Of a DNA stretch of 64,000 nt, positions 8,836-17,734 are shown piece after piece. This DNA is from Sphaerospermopsis sp. SIO1G1 (GTDB lineage: Bacteria; Cyanobacteriota; Cyanobacteriia; Cyanobacteriales; Nostocaceae), in the NCBI GenBank assembly GCA_010672785.1, contig JAAHFX010000014.1, positions 196,740 to 260,739 on the forward strand. Reading direction: 5' to 3'. Position 1 is the stretch's first letter; each line of letters starts with the position of its first letter. The notes below the pieces were generated by a model. The model worked only from the letters and a program-made list of their open reading frames with translations. It ran no database searches and was not told where the DNA came from. The position numbers and the translations under genes are program-made.

Positions 8836-9741
8836 TTAAATGGGAGATGATGCTTCTGTCCGTAAGTCAACAATTAGTTGGTTCAGGTGATCGCTGTCAA
8901 CTTGGTAGATGTTGCCACAAAAATCACAAGTTGCTTCTGCACCATCATCTTTGATAATCATATCTTGTAGTTCCTCTTCACCCAGTATTTTCAAAGCATC
9001 CAAAACTTTTTCCAAGGAGCAACCACAATGAAATCGCAACATTTGTGTTTCTGGGAAAATATTTAAACTCATGTCTCCTAAAATACCAGTAAAAATCTCT
9101 GGTAGACTTTTTCCAGCTTGTAATAACGGTGTGAACCCTGATAAAGCAGAAACCCGCGATTCCAATGTAGCGACTAGGGCTTCATCTCTGGCTGCTTTTG
9201 GCAACACTTGTATAAGTATACCTCCAGCCGCCGTAACTCCTTCTGCTCCTACAAATACACCCAATACTAAAGCTGAGGGTGTTTGCTCTGAACTGACCAG
9301 ATAATGAGCTACATCATCACCTATTTCTCCAGAAACTAATTGTACTGTACTAGAGTAAGGATATCCATAACCAACATCTCTGACAACGTAGAGGTAACCG
9401 TTACCAACAGCACCACCGACATCTAGTTTACCTTTGGTATTGGGTGGTAATTCTACGGATGGATTTTGTACATAACCCCTCACTGTACCATCCAAACCAG
9501 CATCCACTAAAATACCACCCAGAGGCCCGTCTCCCTTGACTCGCACATTCACCCTAGAACCAGTACGTTTCATGCTGGAAGCCATTAATAAACCAGCTGA
9601 CATTGTTCTTCCTAATGCTGCTGTGGCTACATAGGAGAGTTTATGACGTTTCCGTGCTTCTTCGGTTAATCTTGTGGTAATTACTCCCACTGCTCTAATT
9701 CCCCCATCAGCGGCGGTGGCTCTAATTAGTTGATCTGCCAT
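8836..9741 (-). CDS. hslO: Redox-regulated chaperone Hsp33
   Basis: 301 residues from ATG 9741 (MADQLIRATAADGG), the usual Hsp33 start. An upstream in-frame start at 9765 would add eight residues that do not look like the family. The substrate-binding N-terminal domain is complete, and the C-terminal redox switch is intact: Cys239-x-Cys241 (HCGCS) and Cys272-xx-Cys275 (CDFC), which bind zinc when reduced and form disulfides under oxidation, activating the holdase. Cytoplasmic. It is followed in the same direction by the repeat-rich membrane protein after a 144-bp gap. Confidence 0.95.
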   Translation of the reverse strand: MADQLIRATAADGGIRAVGVITTRLTEEARKRHKLSYVATAALGRTMSAGLLMASSMKRTGSRVNVRVKGDGPLGGILVDAGLDGTVRGYVQNPSVELPPNTKGKLDVGGAVGNGYLYVVRDVGYGYPYSSTVQLVSGEIGDDVAHYLVSSEQTPSALVLGVFVGAEGVTAAGGILIQVLPKAARDEALVATLESRVSALSGFTPLLQAGKSLPEIFTGILGDMSLNIFPETQMLRFHCGCSLEKVLDALKILGEEELQDMIIKDDGAEATCDFCGNIYQVDSDHLNQLIVDLRTEASSPI

Positions 9742-9806
9742 GAAAAACCTTACAATTCTTAACAAGATATCTTTTATATTGTACTGGGTGTAGGGAATAG
9801 GAAAAA

Positions 9807-9838
9807 AGTCAACTGATAACTGATAACCAATAACTGAC
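9807..9838. repeat. Short heptamer repeat
   Basis: A few TGATAAC-type units lie between two divergent genes, immediately upstream of the SRPBCC-like gene start. Confidence 0.7.
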
Positions 9839-9839
9839 T

Positions 9840-10250
9840 ATGTTAGGTACTTTTCAACAAAGCCAAATTAGAATTGAAGTTGCAGCATCTGCTGAAGCTA
9901 TCCACAATAGTTTATTAATTCCTTCTCAATTGCAAAAGTGGTTGGTTGGACAAAGTTTTTCTCTGGGAATGCCTGAGAAGTTAACATCGGGATTAGATTT
10001 TACTACTTATACAGGTTTTGTTCCTATTCATCACCATGTGGATGTGGCTAGAAATAATTGTTTACGGTTAATTCTCAGTGGTGGTATTGATGGTTTTCAT
10101 GAGTGGTATTGGGGAGAAGGTTGGGTACAGTCTCGTTTGGAAGGGATTTCTATGTTACCTCTAAATTTGGGACAGACTGCTAGTTTGTTGAGTTTACGGG
10201 AATTTTTGAAGGGCAATTCTCGCCCAGAGGTACAAAGTCGCAGAAAGTAA
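9840..10250 (+). CDS. SRPBCC/START-like small protein
   Basis: 136 residues, no signal peptide. The opening FQQSQIRIEVAASAEAIHNSLLIPSQLQKWL follows the pattern of SRPBCC proteins (a beta strand, then a helix carrying the 'W' that precedes the ligand pocket), and the later GFHEWYWGEGWVQSRLEGIS would be the central antiparallel strands. The family includes lipid- and polyketide-binding proteins, so ligand binding is possible but not shown. The start ATG follows a heptamer repeat with no clear ribosome binding site. Family call moderate, function unknown. Confidence 0.5.
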   Translation: MLGTFQQSQIRIEVAASAEAIHNSLLIPSQLQKWLVGQSFSLGMPEKLTSGLDFTTYTGFVPIHHHVDVARNNCLRLILSGGIDGFHEWYWGEGWVQSRLEGISMLPLNLGQTASLLSLREFLKGNSRPEVQSRRK

Positions 10251-10456
10251 AAGTTTGTTGTTGGAGTGTGTTCAAGGAGCGAAGGTTTTTTGAATGCACT
10301 CTTTTATTTATAGGAATTATCCATAGCCTATAGTGTTCCGATTTGATTTATCAATTTTTCGTGTAGTCAGGGAACAGGAAACAAGGAATAGGGAAGAAGA
10401 ATTTACGTATATACTGAGTTCTGTTCAAAATTCAAATAGGAGTCCTATATTATATT

Positions 10457-10549
10457 CAGGACTTACGCAAAATATACTTCAAATACCGTCATTGCGACGA
10501 AAGGAAGCAATCTCAAACTCCGATGTTTCATTAAAATGCGTAAGTCCTG
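10457..10549. mobile_element. MITE family 1, copy 1 (CAGGACTTACGC ends)
   Basis: This 93-bp element has inverted ends CAGGACTTACGC / GCGTAAGTCCTG and is flanked on both sides by ATATT (10452-10456 and 10550-10554), a 5-bp target duplication. The core contains TCATTGCGACGAAAGGAAGC, shared with copies 2 and 3. Confidence 0.85.
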
Positions 10550-10587
10550 ATATTTAATACCTCCAAATTAGTATTACTAAAACTACT

Positions 10588-10693
10588 ACAGCACTTTCCG
10601 TGTCATGAATTACACTGTTGGCGGGCTGTCCGGCCCACCGCACAAGAGTTTCATGACTATGATTTGTACCTCATAGCAACGAAATCTGCTGTA
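10588..10693. mobile_element. MITE family 2, copy A (TACAGCA ends)
   Basis: This 106-bp element begins TACAGCACTTTCC and ends GAAATCTGCTGTA, with imperfect inverted ends of about 28 bp. The centre is a GC-rich hairpin (GGCGGGC...GCCCACC). Both ends are bounded by TA. Related copies lie at 23.3, 52.8, 55.3 and 59.9 kb. Confidence 0.8.
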
Positions 10694-10705
10694 ACTATAT
10701 AAAAC

Positions 10706-10731
10706 AGTAAGGGTACGAAATATCGCACCCC
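10706..10731. terminator. Hairpin downstream of pgk, terminator-like or repeat
   Basis: GGGTACGAAATATCGCACCC forms a stem of about 8 bp with one mismatch, placed 40-60 bp past the pgk stop on the minus strand. It lacks a clear U-tract, so it may be a dispersed hairpin repeat and not a true terminator. Confidence 0.4.
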
Positions 10732-10768
10732 TACTCAAATGGTAAATTAGTGATCAGAATTTACTAGC

Positions 10769-11971
10769 TTATGCTTCATCTAAAGCTGCAATACCAGGTA
10801 AAACCTTACCTTCCAACAACTCTAAACTAGCACCACCACCAGTAGAAATATGGCTCATTTTCTCAGCTAAACCAACCTTTTCAACTGCTGCTACAGAGTC
10901 ACCACCACCGATAATGGTTGTTGTGCCGGTTTGACTAATTTCTGCTAAAGTACGGGCGATCGCCTCAGTACCTACAGCAAATTTATCAAACTCAAACACA
11001 CCCATAGGGCCATTCCAGATTACAGTTTTACAGTCAGCTAAAGCTTCTTGGAAAACCTTAACAGAGTCAGGTCCGATATCTAAACCCATACCATCAGCAG
11101 GGATATTCTCAATGCTGACAGTGGTAGCATTAGCATCTTTATCAAACTTATCTGCGGAAACAATATCAGTAGGTAAAAGGAATGTTACACCTTTTTCTTT
11201 AGCCTTAGCTTCTAAAGATTTAGCCAACTCTAATTTGTCATCTTCTACCAAAGACTTACCAACACTCAAACCACGTGCTTTGTAGAAGGTGAAAATCATT
11301 CCCCCACCAATGATTAATTTGTCGCACTTCTCTAATAAGGTTTCAATCACACCAATTTTGCTGGAAACCTTAGAACCACCAATGATAGCAGCCAAAGGAC
11401 GTTTGGGTTCTTCAATTGCACCTTGTAAATATTGCAATTCCTTCTCAACCAAGTAACCAGCTACGGAAGGGCTTAAATATTTAGTAACACCTTCAGTAGA
11501 AGCATGGGCGCGGTGTGCAGTACCAAACGCATCATTGACATAAAAATCAGCATTAGCTGCTAATTTTTCAGCAAATTGTGGATCGTTCTCTTCTTCTCCT
11601 GGATAGAAGCGGACGTTTTCTAGCAATAGCACCTGGCCATTTTGTAAAGCTGCTACCTTAGTAGCAACATCATCACCAATACAGTCATCAGTTTTGACAA
11701 CTTCTTGTCCTAACAATTCAGAAAGGCGTTTAGCAACAGGAGTTAAACGGAACTCATCTTTAACTTTTCCTTTGGGACGGCCAAAATGACTTGCTAAAAT
11801 GACCTTAGCTCCCTTCTGCGTCAAATCTTGGATAGTTGGTAAAGCAGCCCGAATGCGAGTGTCATCAGTAATTTTGCCTTCATCCATAGGCACATTAAAG
11901 TCAACTCTTACTAAGGCACGTTTGCCAGCAATATCAGCCGCAGATAAACTTGCTAAACTTTTTTTAGACAC
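10769..11971 (-). CDS. pgk: Phosphoglycerate kinase
   Basis: 400 residues, full length. It interconverts 1,3-bisphosphoglycerate and ATP with 3-phosphoglycerate in glycolysis and the Calvin cycle. Family marks are the start RALVRVDFNVPMD, the substrate-binding HFGRPKG, LLENVRFYPGEE, the hinge GGSKVSSKIGV and the nucleotide-binding GGGDSVAAVEK. The start at 11971 is preceded by an AGGAGGG-type ribosome binding site. It is transcribed alone, divergent from a universal stress protein gene 89 bp away. Confidence 0.98.
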   Translation of the reverse strand: MSKKSLASLSAADIAGKRALVRVDFNVPMDEGKITDDTRIRAALPTIQDLTQKGAKVILASHFGRPKGKVKDEFRLTPVAKRLSELLGQEVVKTDDCIGDDVATKVAALQNGQVLLLENVRFYPGEEENDPQFAEKLAANADFYVNDAFGTAHRAHASTEGVTKYLSPSVAGYLVEKELQYLQGAIEEPKRPLAAIIGGSKVSSKIGVIETLLEKCDKLIIGGGMIFTFYKARGLSVGKSLVEDDKLELAKSLEAKAKEKGVTFLLPTDIVSADKFDKDANATTVSIENIPADGMGLDIGPDSVKVFQEALADCKTVIWNGPMGVFEFDKFAVGTEAIARTLAEISQTGTTTIIGGGDSVAAVEKVGLAEKMSHISTGGGASLELLEGKVLPGIAALDEA

Positions 11972-12060
11972 AACTAAACCCTCCTGATTATCTTTTTGTT
12001 ATTGTTTTCAAAATATCACCATCAAGATTTTACCGGAGTACGGGGTGTCCAGGAGAGATT

Positions 12061-12468
12061 ATGTTTAAAACAGTTCTATTTCCAATTGATCAAAGTCGTG
12101 AAGCACGGGAAGCTGCTGACCTAGTTTCCAAAGTCGTGCAACAGTTCAACAGTCGTTTAGTGTTACTTTCTGTAGTTGAAGAAGCAGCTTCAGAGGAGGC
12201 TACGGAAACTCCGATGATGTCTCCTGATGCAGTCGCTAAACTTCTGGAAAATGCCCAAAGCTTATTTTCTGAGCAAGGGATCACTACTGAAATTATAGAA
12301 AAACCGGGTCAACCTGCTTTTACTATTTGTGATGTAGCTGATGAAATTGGGGCGGAGTTAATTATTATGGGTTGTCGCGGACTAGGTTTAACTGATGAAG
12401 GTGTCAACGATAGTGTGACAAATCGAGTTATTAATCTTTCACCTTGTCCAGTATTGGTTGTTCCATAA
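12061..12468 (+). CDS. Universal stress protein (UspA family)
   Basis: 135 residues, one Usp domain. The start MFKTVLFPIDQSREA and the end IIMGCRGLG...SVTNRVINLSPCPVLVVP show the fold, and the G-x2-G-x9-G(S/T) ATP motif is partly present (GCRGLGLTDEGVNDSVTNRV), with the usual second Gly replaced. An AGGAGA ribosome binding site precedes the ATG. The gene is divergent from pgk, with which it shares an intergenic promoter region. Nucleotide binding is uncertain because of the altered loop. A repeat-rich spacer follows. Confidence 0.9.
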   Translation: MFKTVLFPIDQSREAREAADLVSKVVQQFNSRLVLLSVVEEAASEEATETPMMSPDAVAKLLENAQSLFSEQGITTEIIEKPGQPAFTICDVADEIGAELIIMGCRGLGLTDEGVNDSVTNRVINLSPCPVLVVP

Positions 12469-12474
12469 TTGGGG

Positions 12475-12642
12475 ATTGGGGATTGGTGAATGGGGAATGG
12501 GGAATGGAGAGGGGGTGATTGGTGACTAGTGACTGGTGACTGGGTAGTAATACATTCTCCCCCTCACCCCCTCATCCACTCACCCCCTCATCCACTCATC
12601 CCCTCTCCCACTCACCCCCTCATCCACTCACCCCATCTCATA
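12475..12642. repeat. Low-complexity G-rich/C-rich spacer repeats
   Basis: GGGGATTG / GGGGAATG units come first, then GGTGACTGGTGACTG, then repeated CACCCCCTCATCCACT units. The array fills the gap between two convergent genes, with no ORF. Confidence 0.85.
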
Positions 12643-12643
12643 A

Positions 12644-14029
12644 CTAAGCCGCTTTATTGATAGGTTTCCAATAACTAGCAACTAAAGCTACCATCAACCA
12701 CCAAAGAGTATTGATAGCTGGACGATACCAAACTGTATCTACTAAACCATGTGCCAACATTCCTAGTAGTGCAGCGATCGCTCCGATAATCCATAATCCT
12801 TCTGGATTTCTGAGTTCCCTCAACCGTTGCATTTGCACAAATGCAGTGTTAAAGGTGACTAATATCAACCATAAGAAACAGCCTAAACCCACAAAGCCCA
12901 TTTCTACAGCAACTTCTAAGAAAATGGAATAGGCACTTAAAGCTGTATATTTTGGTTGTTGATAAAGGGGATAAATCTGATTAAAAGAATTATGTCCAGG
13001 TCCAATACCAATAATTGGGCGATCGCCAATCATCTTAAACACTGCATCCCAAACATTACGACGGAAATTATTACTACTATCCTGACGATCTGCAAAAATA
13101 CTCATCACCCGCAGACGTACAGGTTCAACAAAAACTATCGCCAGTAGTAAGACACCAATTAAACTAACTGCCATAATTACCAGTGACCAAGTACGCCAAA
13201 ATGGAGGAAAGTCTACACTCAACCAATAAACTAGCAATATTGCCGCTGCCAAAAGTGCTGCAACTAAACCTATCCATCCGCCACGACTAAAAGTCAGTAC
13301 CAAACAAACAGTATTTACCACAAACATTGTTGTAGCTAAAGCTTTCTTCATCCATCCTTGCCAAGCAAAAATAGCTACTGCACTTAAAGCCACAGCAGTG
13401 ATTAAATATCCTGCGAGTAAATTAGGATTACCCAAATAACTGTAAACTCTTGTAGTTTTTGCTAGGGGAGATTCTGGATCAACCCAAGTCGCCAAAGCTT
13501 TAGCCCCAAAAAACCATTGTCTAATCCCATACACACCAACAACTAGACATACGTGTAAATAAACAGTGATGATCCAAGAGCGAAGCCGAGAAAACCTCAG
13601 CAATCTAGCACAAACAAAGAAAAGTAATATGTACAGTGATAATACTGCTAAGTCTTTCAAAGCCGCGGATTTTACTGGTGATAAGGCTGTTGCCGCCGCT
13701 GCTACTAGCCAGTATAGTAATACCAAAAAATGAATAGGAGTTACAAAAGGTATATTCGTCGCAGCGGTATCATCACACAAAGTTAGTAACATCCAAAAGC
13801 CGATAGCAGCTACCAGCAATACCAACATTAAGCTACTGGTAGAGAAAGGAGCAAAACCATATACCAGACTCAACAAACCAGCCGCTATAGTATCTCCCCA
13901 CTGCATTAAAATGCTTCCCCGTCGCCAAGGTCGGAAAATTCCTACTGTAAATTTATGTAGATAGCTACCTTCGAGATATTCTTTCAGTGGTAAAGAAGAT
14001 AAAGTTAATTTTTCCCAAACTAAGTTCAT
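12644..14029 (-). CDS. ictB: IctB family membrane protein (putative inorganic carbon transport; O-antigen-ligase fold)
   Basis: 461 residues with about ten membrane segments. The sequence parallels IctB of Synechococcus in many blocks: LHKFTVGIFRPWR, TPIHFLVLLYWLVAAAATALSPV, ATWVDPESPLAKTTRVYSYLGNPNLLAGYL, LTFSRGGWIG, FADRQDSSNNFRRNVW, IGIGPGHNSFNQIYPLYQQPK and HGLVDTVWYRP. IctB was first linked to bicarbonate accumulation, but the fold is that of the O-antigen ligase (Wzy/WaaL) family, so direct transport is debated. It is transcribed alone. Length and ends fit the family. Confidence 0.92.
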   Translation of the reverse strand: MNLVWEKLTLSSLPLKEYLEGSYLHKFTVGIFRPWRRGSILMQWGDTIAAGLLSLVYGFAPFSTSSLMLVLLVAAIGFWMLLTLCDDTAATNIPFVTPIHFLVLLYWLVAAAATALSPVKSAALKDLAVLSLYILLFFVCARLLRFSRLRSWIITVYLHVCLVVGVYGIRQWFFGAKALATWVDPESPLAKTTRVYSYLGNPNLLAGYLITAVALSAVAIFAWQGWMKKALATTMFVVNTVCLVLTFSRGGWIGLVAALLAAAILLVYWLSVDFPPFWRTWSLVIMAVSLIGVLLLAIVFVEPVRLRVMSIFADRQDSSNNFRRNVWDAVFKMIGDRPIIGIGPGHNSFNQIYPLYQQPKYTALSAYSIFLEVAVEMGFVGLGCFLWLILVTFNTAFVQMQRLRELRNPEGLWIIGAIAALLGMLAHGLVDTVWYRPAINTLWWLMVALVASYWKPINKAA

Positions 14030-14107
14030 ACAAAATTTTGTTATCTATTACCTAAATATTGCTTTTGATCAAATCAATAACAAGATGATATCTAAAATTA
14101 ACAGTGA

Positions 14108-14237
14108 GGGTTGGTGATTGGTGACTGGTGACTGGTAACTGGTGATTGGTGATTGGGTAAATTTCTTAATTACGTAAGCGAAGCTCCTCTGAAAGAGGCA
14201 TTACGAATTACGAATTACGAATTACGAATTACGAATT
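14108..14237. repeat. Tandem repeats: GGTGACTG/GGTGATTG, then GAATTAC heptamers
   Basis: The first half has repeated GGTGATT/GGTGACT units. The second half has GAATTAC heptamers preceded by CGTAAGCGAAGCTCCTCTGA, a degenerate form of the direct repeat seen near 49.7 kb. Confidence 0.85.
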
Positions 14238-14306
14238 ATTGAAGATAACTGACAACTGAAATAACCAGCTTGAACAAATATGATTAATTTACTAGCCAAC
14301 GAGATA

Positions 14307-14825
14307 TTAAACCTTTGTTTGCAAAGATTTTAGTAACTCCGTATTAACACCAGATTCACGAGGTAACGAAACCTTACCTGTTCGAGCAATTTCTCTCAAG
14401 CCAAATTTTTGTAGCACTTGTACAATTGCCACCATTTTACCGGGATCACCAACAACCTCCAAAGTGACAGAATCTTCCGCGACATCTACAATACGACAGC
14501 GGAAAATCTGAGAAATTTCAATTACTTCTGAACGGTTGCTACTGGTAGCATTTACCTTCAAAAGCATCAATTCCCTTTCGACACAAGGAACTTCAGTAAT
14601 GTCCTGTACTTTCAGAACATTGACTAACTTGTATAGTTGTTTGGTGAGTTGTTCAATCACTCGATCATCACCTGGTACAACCATCGTAATTCGAGTAACT
14701 CCTCCCTGTTCAGCAGGTCCAACAGCAAGGCTTTCAATATTAAAACCACGACGGGCAAATAAACTAGAAATGCGGGACAAAACTCCCGCTTCATCTTCAA
14801 CAAGAACAGATAGAGTATGTTTCAT
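14307..14825 (-). CDS. ilvH: Acetolactate synthase small (regulatory) subunit
   Basis: 172 residues from ATG 14825 (MKHTLSVLVEDEAGVLSRI), the usual IlvH start; an in-frame Met four codons earlier is less likely. It has an N-terminal ACT domain (FARRGFNIESLAVGP, TRITMVVPGDD) and a C-terminal IlvN domain (ELMLLKVNA, IFRCRIVDVAEDSVTLEVVG, FGLREIARTGKVSLPRES). The subunit activates the large catalytic subunit (IlvB) and confers valine feedback in branched-chain amino acid synthesis. ilvB is not in the window, as is common in cyanobacteria. Confidence 0.96.
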   Translation of the reverse strand: MKHTLSVLVEDEAGVLSRISSLFARRGFNIESLAVGPAEQGGVTRITMVVPGDDRVIEQLTKQLYKLVNVLKVQDITEVPCVERELMLLKVNATSSNRSEVIEISQIFRCRIVDVAEDSVTLEVVGDPGKMVAIVQVLQKFGLREIARTGKVSLPRESGVNTELLKSLQTKV

Positions 14826-15036
14826 CTTCGCCAACACAGGGGGAGCATAATTTAAAGCAGGCTAGAACAATTAAAACAGTTGCCTACACTGGATTTGTTA
14901 CCAGATTTTATTTTTGGTCTGAGTCTCCATTTTACCCTGAATGGTTGCCTAATATCTTGCAAACAACAGATGTGGCTTGTTCTTTTGGCATATATACTTG
15001 TACTCTGTAGATATTTATTTAGGGAATAAATTTCTT

Positions 15037-15387
15037 ATGGCTTGGTTACAAAGACTATTTGGATTAGAAAAACCAGAAAATGCGGAGGTTAATCCTACTC
15101 CTCAACCAATATCTGACGCAGAGGCCACAGCCGAGGATATACCTCCAGAGCGATTAGGATTAAATGGTGAATATGATCAAAGTGGTTTAGCTAAACGGGT
15201 AGCTTTGGCTTTTGATGAAGATCCAGAATTAACAGATTTCGATCGTCTATGGGTAGCCCAGTTAGGTACGACTGTGGTTTTGAAAGGAGAAGTACCTGAC
15301 CAGGAAATTCTTGATAAAATGGTGGCTGCGGCTAGTTCTGTGAATGGCACTACAGATGTAAATACTGAAGAAGTTTCTGTTGGGTGA
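15037..15387 (+). CDS. BON-domain-like small protein
   Basis: 116 residues from ATG 15037 (MAWLQRLFGLEKP). An upstream in-frame Met at 14977 would add a hydrophobic but poorly conserved-looking 20 residues. The N-terminus is a short amphipathic stretch and an acidic, Pro-rich linker. The C-terminal part (SGLAKRVALAFDEDPEL...VAQLGTTVVLKGEVPDQEIL...ASSVNGTTDVNTEEV) has the helix-strand-Gly-strand-helix pattern of a BON domain, which in other proteins binds membranes or oligomers. Function here is unknown. Confidence 0.65.
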   Translation: MAWLQRLFGLEKPENAEVNPTPQPISDAEATAEDIPPERLGLNGEYDQSGLAKRVALAFDEDPELTDFDRLWVAQLGTTVVLKGEVPDQEILDKMVAAASSVNGTTDVNTEEVSVG

Positions 15388-15420
15388 TTGGTGAGTGGTG
15401 ATTGGTGATTGGTGATTGGG
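15385..15420. repeat. GGTGATTG tandem repeat
   Basis: About five GGTGATT/GGTGAGT units overlap the end of the BON-like gene and lead into the inverted-repeat element. Confidence 0.8.
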
Positions 15421-15428
15421 AATCTTAA

Positions 15429-15589
15429 CCCTCTTCTGTCACTCTCCGAAAAGTTTTATCATTTCTGAATTCTAGAGTTCTTATACAGTGGGCGATAGCG
15501 AAGTGCTGCTGCAAGCAGATCGCCCATTTTTTTCTAAATTTACATTCCACAAGATGACTATAGGAGAAACCGGAGAGTGACAGAAGAGG
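15429..15589. mobile_element. MITE-like element with 19-bp terminal inverted repeats
   Basis: CCTCTTCTGTCACTCTCCG at the left end is matched exactly, inverted, by CGGAGAGTGACAGAAGAGG at 15571-15589. The 161-bp element has no ORF of note and encloses a second palindrome (TGGGCGAT...ATCGCCCA, about 15489-15529) with a GCTGCTGCAAGCAG core. No clear target duplication is visible. Only one copy is in the window. Confidence 0.75.
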
Positions 15590-15634
15590 TATATTCACCC
15601 CCTCACCCACTCTTCCACTCACCCCCTCACCCCC

Positions 15635-16540
15635 TCATCTCTTCTGACTGATCCAATCTAAAATTATTTTGTTCACTTGTTCTGGTGATTCATCATGGGG
15701 ACAGTGTCCTACTTCTTCTAAATAAAAAACTTCCAATTTCTCATTATATTGGGCAAATTCTGTAGCTAATTTTGGGGGAACGAATTTATCTTTTCGCCCC
15801 CAAATCAATAACATAGGGATTTTTATATTTGGTAAAATCTTTTTTACACTGGGACTAAAGTTATTGCTAGTGCTGGCTTTAAATAAAGCAATAAAAGCAC
15901 GAGCAGAATCTCTATCTTGAGGTGGTTTAGCCAGAATGTCTATTAATTCTTCTGAAATAGCTTCAGGTTTGGTATAAGCAAGACTTGCCCAACGTCTTAA
16001 TACAACTGGTTGACGTATTATTTTAAATAGCGGTTTTAGCAATAGGGGTGAAGAAAAGATACTTTTAATTGCTGCTACGACTGGATACAAAAAATCAGGA
16101 ACAGCTTCCTGTTCCAAGCTGGGATCAGGTAAACTCATCATTATTACACCTTTGACCATATCTGGATGGGCATCAGCGGCAGCCAAGCTGACTAAAGAAC
16201 CAAGTGAATTACCAATTAGTATTATGGGTTGGCGGATAAATGCTTGCCAAAACTCATAAACTTGTTCTACCCAAAGTTCAACGCTGTAGTTAGCTGGGAC
16301 TTTTTCAGAAGCACCGAATCCCAACATATCTAAAGCATAGACTGTATTAGACTCACCTAAAATTTCTAGATTATACCTCCAATGACCAATAGAAGCTCCA
16401 AAACCATGTAACAACATCAATGGGGTAGAATGATGATGATTAACAAGAGGACGAATATAAGTGTAACGGATTTGCCAACCTCTCCATACCCAATCCCTTT
16501 GATTACCTACACGCTGTTGCCAAGATAACCCAGTATTCAC
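15635..16540 (-). CDS. Alpha/beta hydrolase
   Basis: 301 residues with the full hydrolase fold. The oxyanion region is LLHGFGASIGHWRYNL, the nucleophile elbow is GNSLGS, the acid is in LLIWGRKDKFVPP and the catalytic His is in VGHCPHDESPEQV. There is no signal peptide. Cyanobacterial homologues of this type are annotated only as alpha/beta fold hydrolases, and some related plant proteins act on pheophytin or lipid esters; the substrate here is unknown. Transcribed alone; the element at 15.5 kb lies just past its stop. Confidence 0.9.
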   Translation of the reverse strand: MNTGLSWQQRVGNQRDWVWRGWQIRYTYIRPLVNHHHSTPLMLLHGFGASIGHWRYNLEILGESNTVYALDMLGFGASEKVPANYSVELWVEQVYEFWQAFIRQPIILIGNSLGSLVSLAAADAHPDMVKGVIMMSLPDPSLEQEAVPDFLYPVVAAIKSIFSSPLLLKPLFKIIRQPVVLRRWASLAYTKPEAISEELIDILAKPPQDRDSARAFIALFKASTSNNFSPSVKKILPNIKIPMLLIWGRKDKFVPPKLATEFAQYNEKLEVFYLEEVGHCPHDESPEQVNKIILDWISQKR

Positions 16541-17074
16541 ATATTCCTCCCCATAAATTCTTGTCCTCAGCTACAACTACTATAATTGGTAGTTAGGGTT
16601 TACTGGAAAAGTCTTGTTGTGGGAATAGGGAATAGGGAACAGGGAACAGTTTTCAGAGGGAAAGTGAACAAGATATTACCTAAAATTTGTTCACATTGAT
16701 TCAAAAAGCCCTGGTTAGCAATGAATAACCATGAAATCCAATGCTTAAAACCCAATGCAGTCTATATTTCAAACCTTATATATCAATATGTTAAGGTTTA
16801 GTCGTAATGATTATTAACTTTATCCAAGATTGTGTAATTTAGATTAACTAATTTAGGGAAATCTGATCAAAGTTAGTAAAATAACAAATAATGTAGCAGA
16901 GTAACCGAACATTATATGAATTAGTTACCCTAGCTAAGATAAACTCATTCGATATACTTTTTCAAGTATTGAGTTAGTCTATTGAGTGGATATCAACCTT
17001 GCCTTTAGGCAGAAAACACAAACAGTAAACTAAGACCAAGCCAAATCCTTAACTAAGAAACTGCAAAAATCATA
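16541..17074. other. Intergenic leader between divergent hydrolase and infC
   Basis: This 534-bp, AT-rich stretch has no credible ORF. A short GGGAATAGGGAATAGGGAACAGG repeat lies at about 16621-16650. The rest presumably carries both promoters and a long infC 5' leader. I see no confident riboswitch or sRNA fold. Confidence 0.5.
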
Positions 17075-17608
17075 ATGCCTGTGATTGAGAAAAAAAGAGC
17101 TCGTGATCTGCCCCAAATTAACGAACGTATTCGCTTCCCAAAAATTAGGGTCATTGATACTGATGGCGCACAATTGGGGATTCTGACACCTTCTGAAGCC
17201 ATAAGACTAGCTGAAGAGAAAGAGCTAGATTTAGTCCTACTAAGTGACAAAGCTGATCCACCAGTTTGTCGAATCATGGACTATGGGAAGTACAAGTTTG
17301 AGCAAGAGAAAAAAGCGCGAGAAGCTCGGAAAAAGCAGCACACAGCTGATGTAAAAGAGGTAAAAATGCGCTATAAAATTGAAGAGCATGACTATAATGT
17401 ACGTGTTAAGCAAGCAGAACGCTTCCTCAAAGATGGTGACAAAGTCAAAGCTACTGTAATGTTCCGGGGTCGAGAAATCCAGCACAGTGATTTAGCGGAA
17501 GAATTACTTAAACGGATGGCTAATGATTTGCAGGCTATTGGTGAAGTGCAACAAGCTCCCAAGAAAGAAGGGCGAAATATGATGATGCTCATTTCACCTA
17601 AGAAATAA
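17075..17608 (+). CDS. infC: Translation initiation factor IF-3
   Basis: 177 residues. The N-terminal domain (INERIRFPKIRVIDTDGAQLGI...DLVLLSDKADPPVCRIMDYGKYKFEQEKK) and the C-terminal domain (VKEVKMRYKIEEHDYNVRVKQAERFL...VTVMFRGRE-type) are both complete. IF-3 binds the 30S subunit, prevents 50S joining and checks the initiator tRNA. It starts with an ordinary ATG, not the rare AUU used for autoregulation in enterobacteria. The downstream rpmI-rplT genes usually expected are absent here. Confidence 0.98.
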   Translation: MPVIEKKRARDLPQINERIRFPKIRVIDTDGAQLGILTPSEAIRLAEEKELDLVLLSDKADPPVCRIMDYGKYKFEQEKKAREARKKQHTADVKEVKMRYKIEEHDYNVRVKQAERFLKDGDKVKATVMFRGREIQHSDLAEELLKRMANDLQAIGEVQQAPKKEGRNMMMLISPKK

Positions 17609-17681
17609 ACTCGTAAGTAGTGTACGGTTTGACTTCCCATTAGTAGTACCTTGTAATGTAAATTTATTTCAACGCGATAGT

Positions 17682-17732
17682 CCTGACTCCTGAGTTGGCA
17701 AGATAATACTCAGTTGTTCAGGACTTTTGCTA
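17682..17732 (+). terminator. Hairpin downstream of infC, possible terminator
   Basis: TCCTGACTCCTGAGT and ACTCAGTTGTTCAGGA can pair around a short loop, and CTTTTG follows. It may end infC transcription, or it may belong to the adjoining IS remnant. Confidence 0.4.
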
Positions 17733-17734
17733 TC

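Noticed and set aside
10333..10557. 74-residue plus-strand ORF
   Set aside because: Its second half is MITE family 1 copy 1; the first half is AT-rich spacer.
15425..15622. 65-residue minus-strand ORF
   Set aside because: It spans the 161-bp inverted-repeat element and the adjacent C-rich repeat; its sequence is explained by them.
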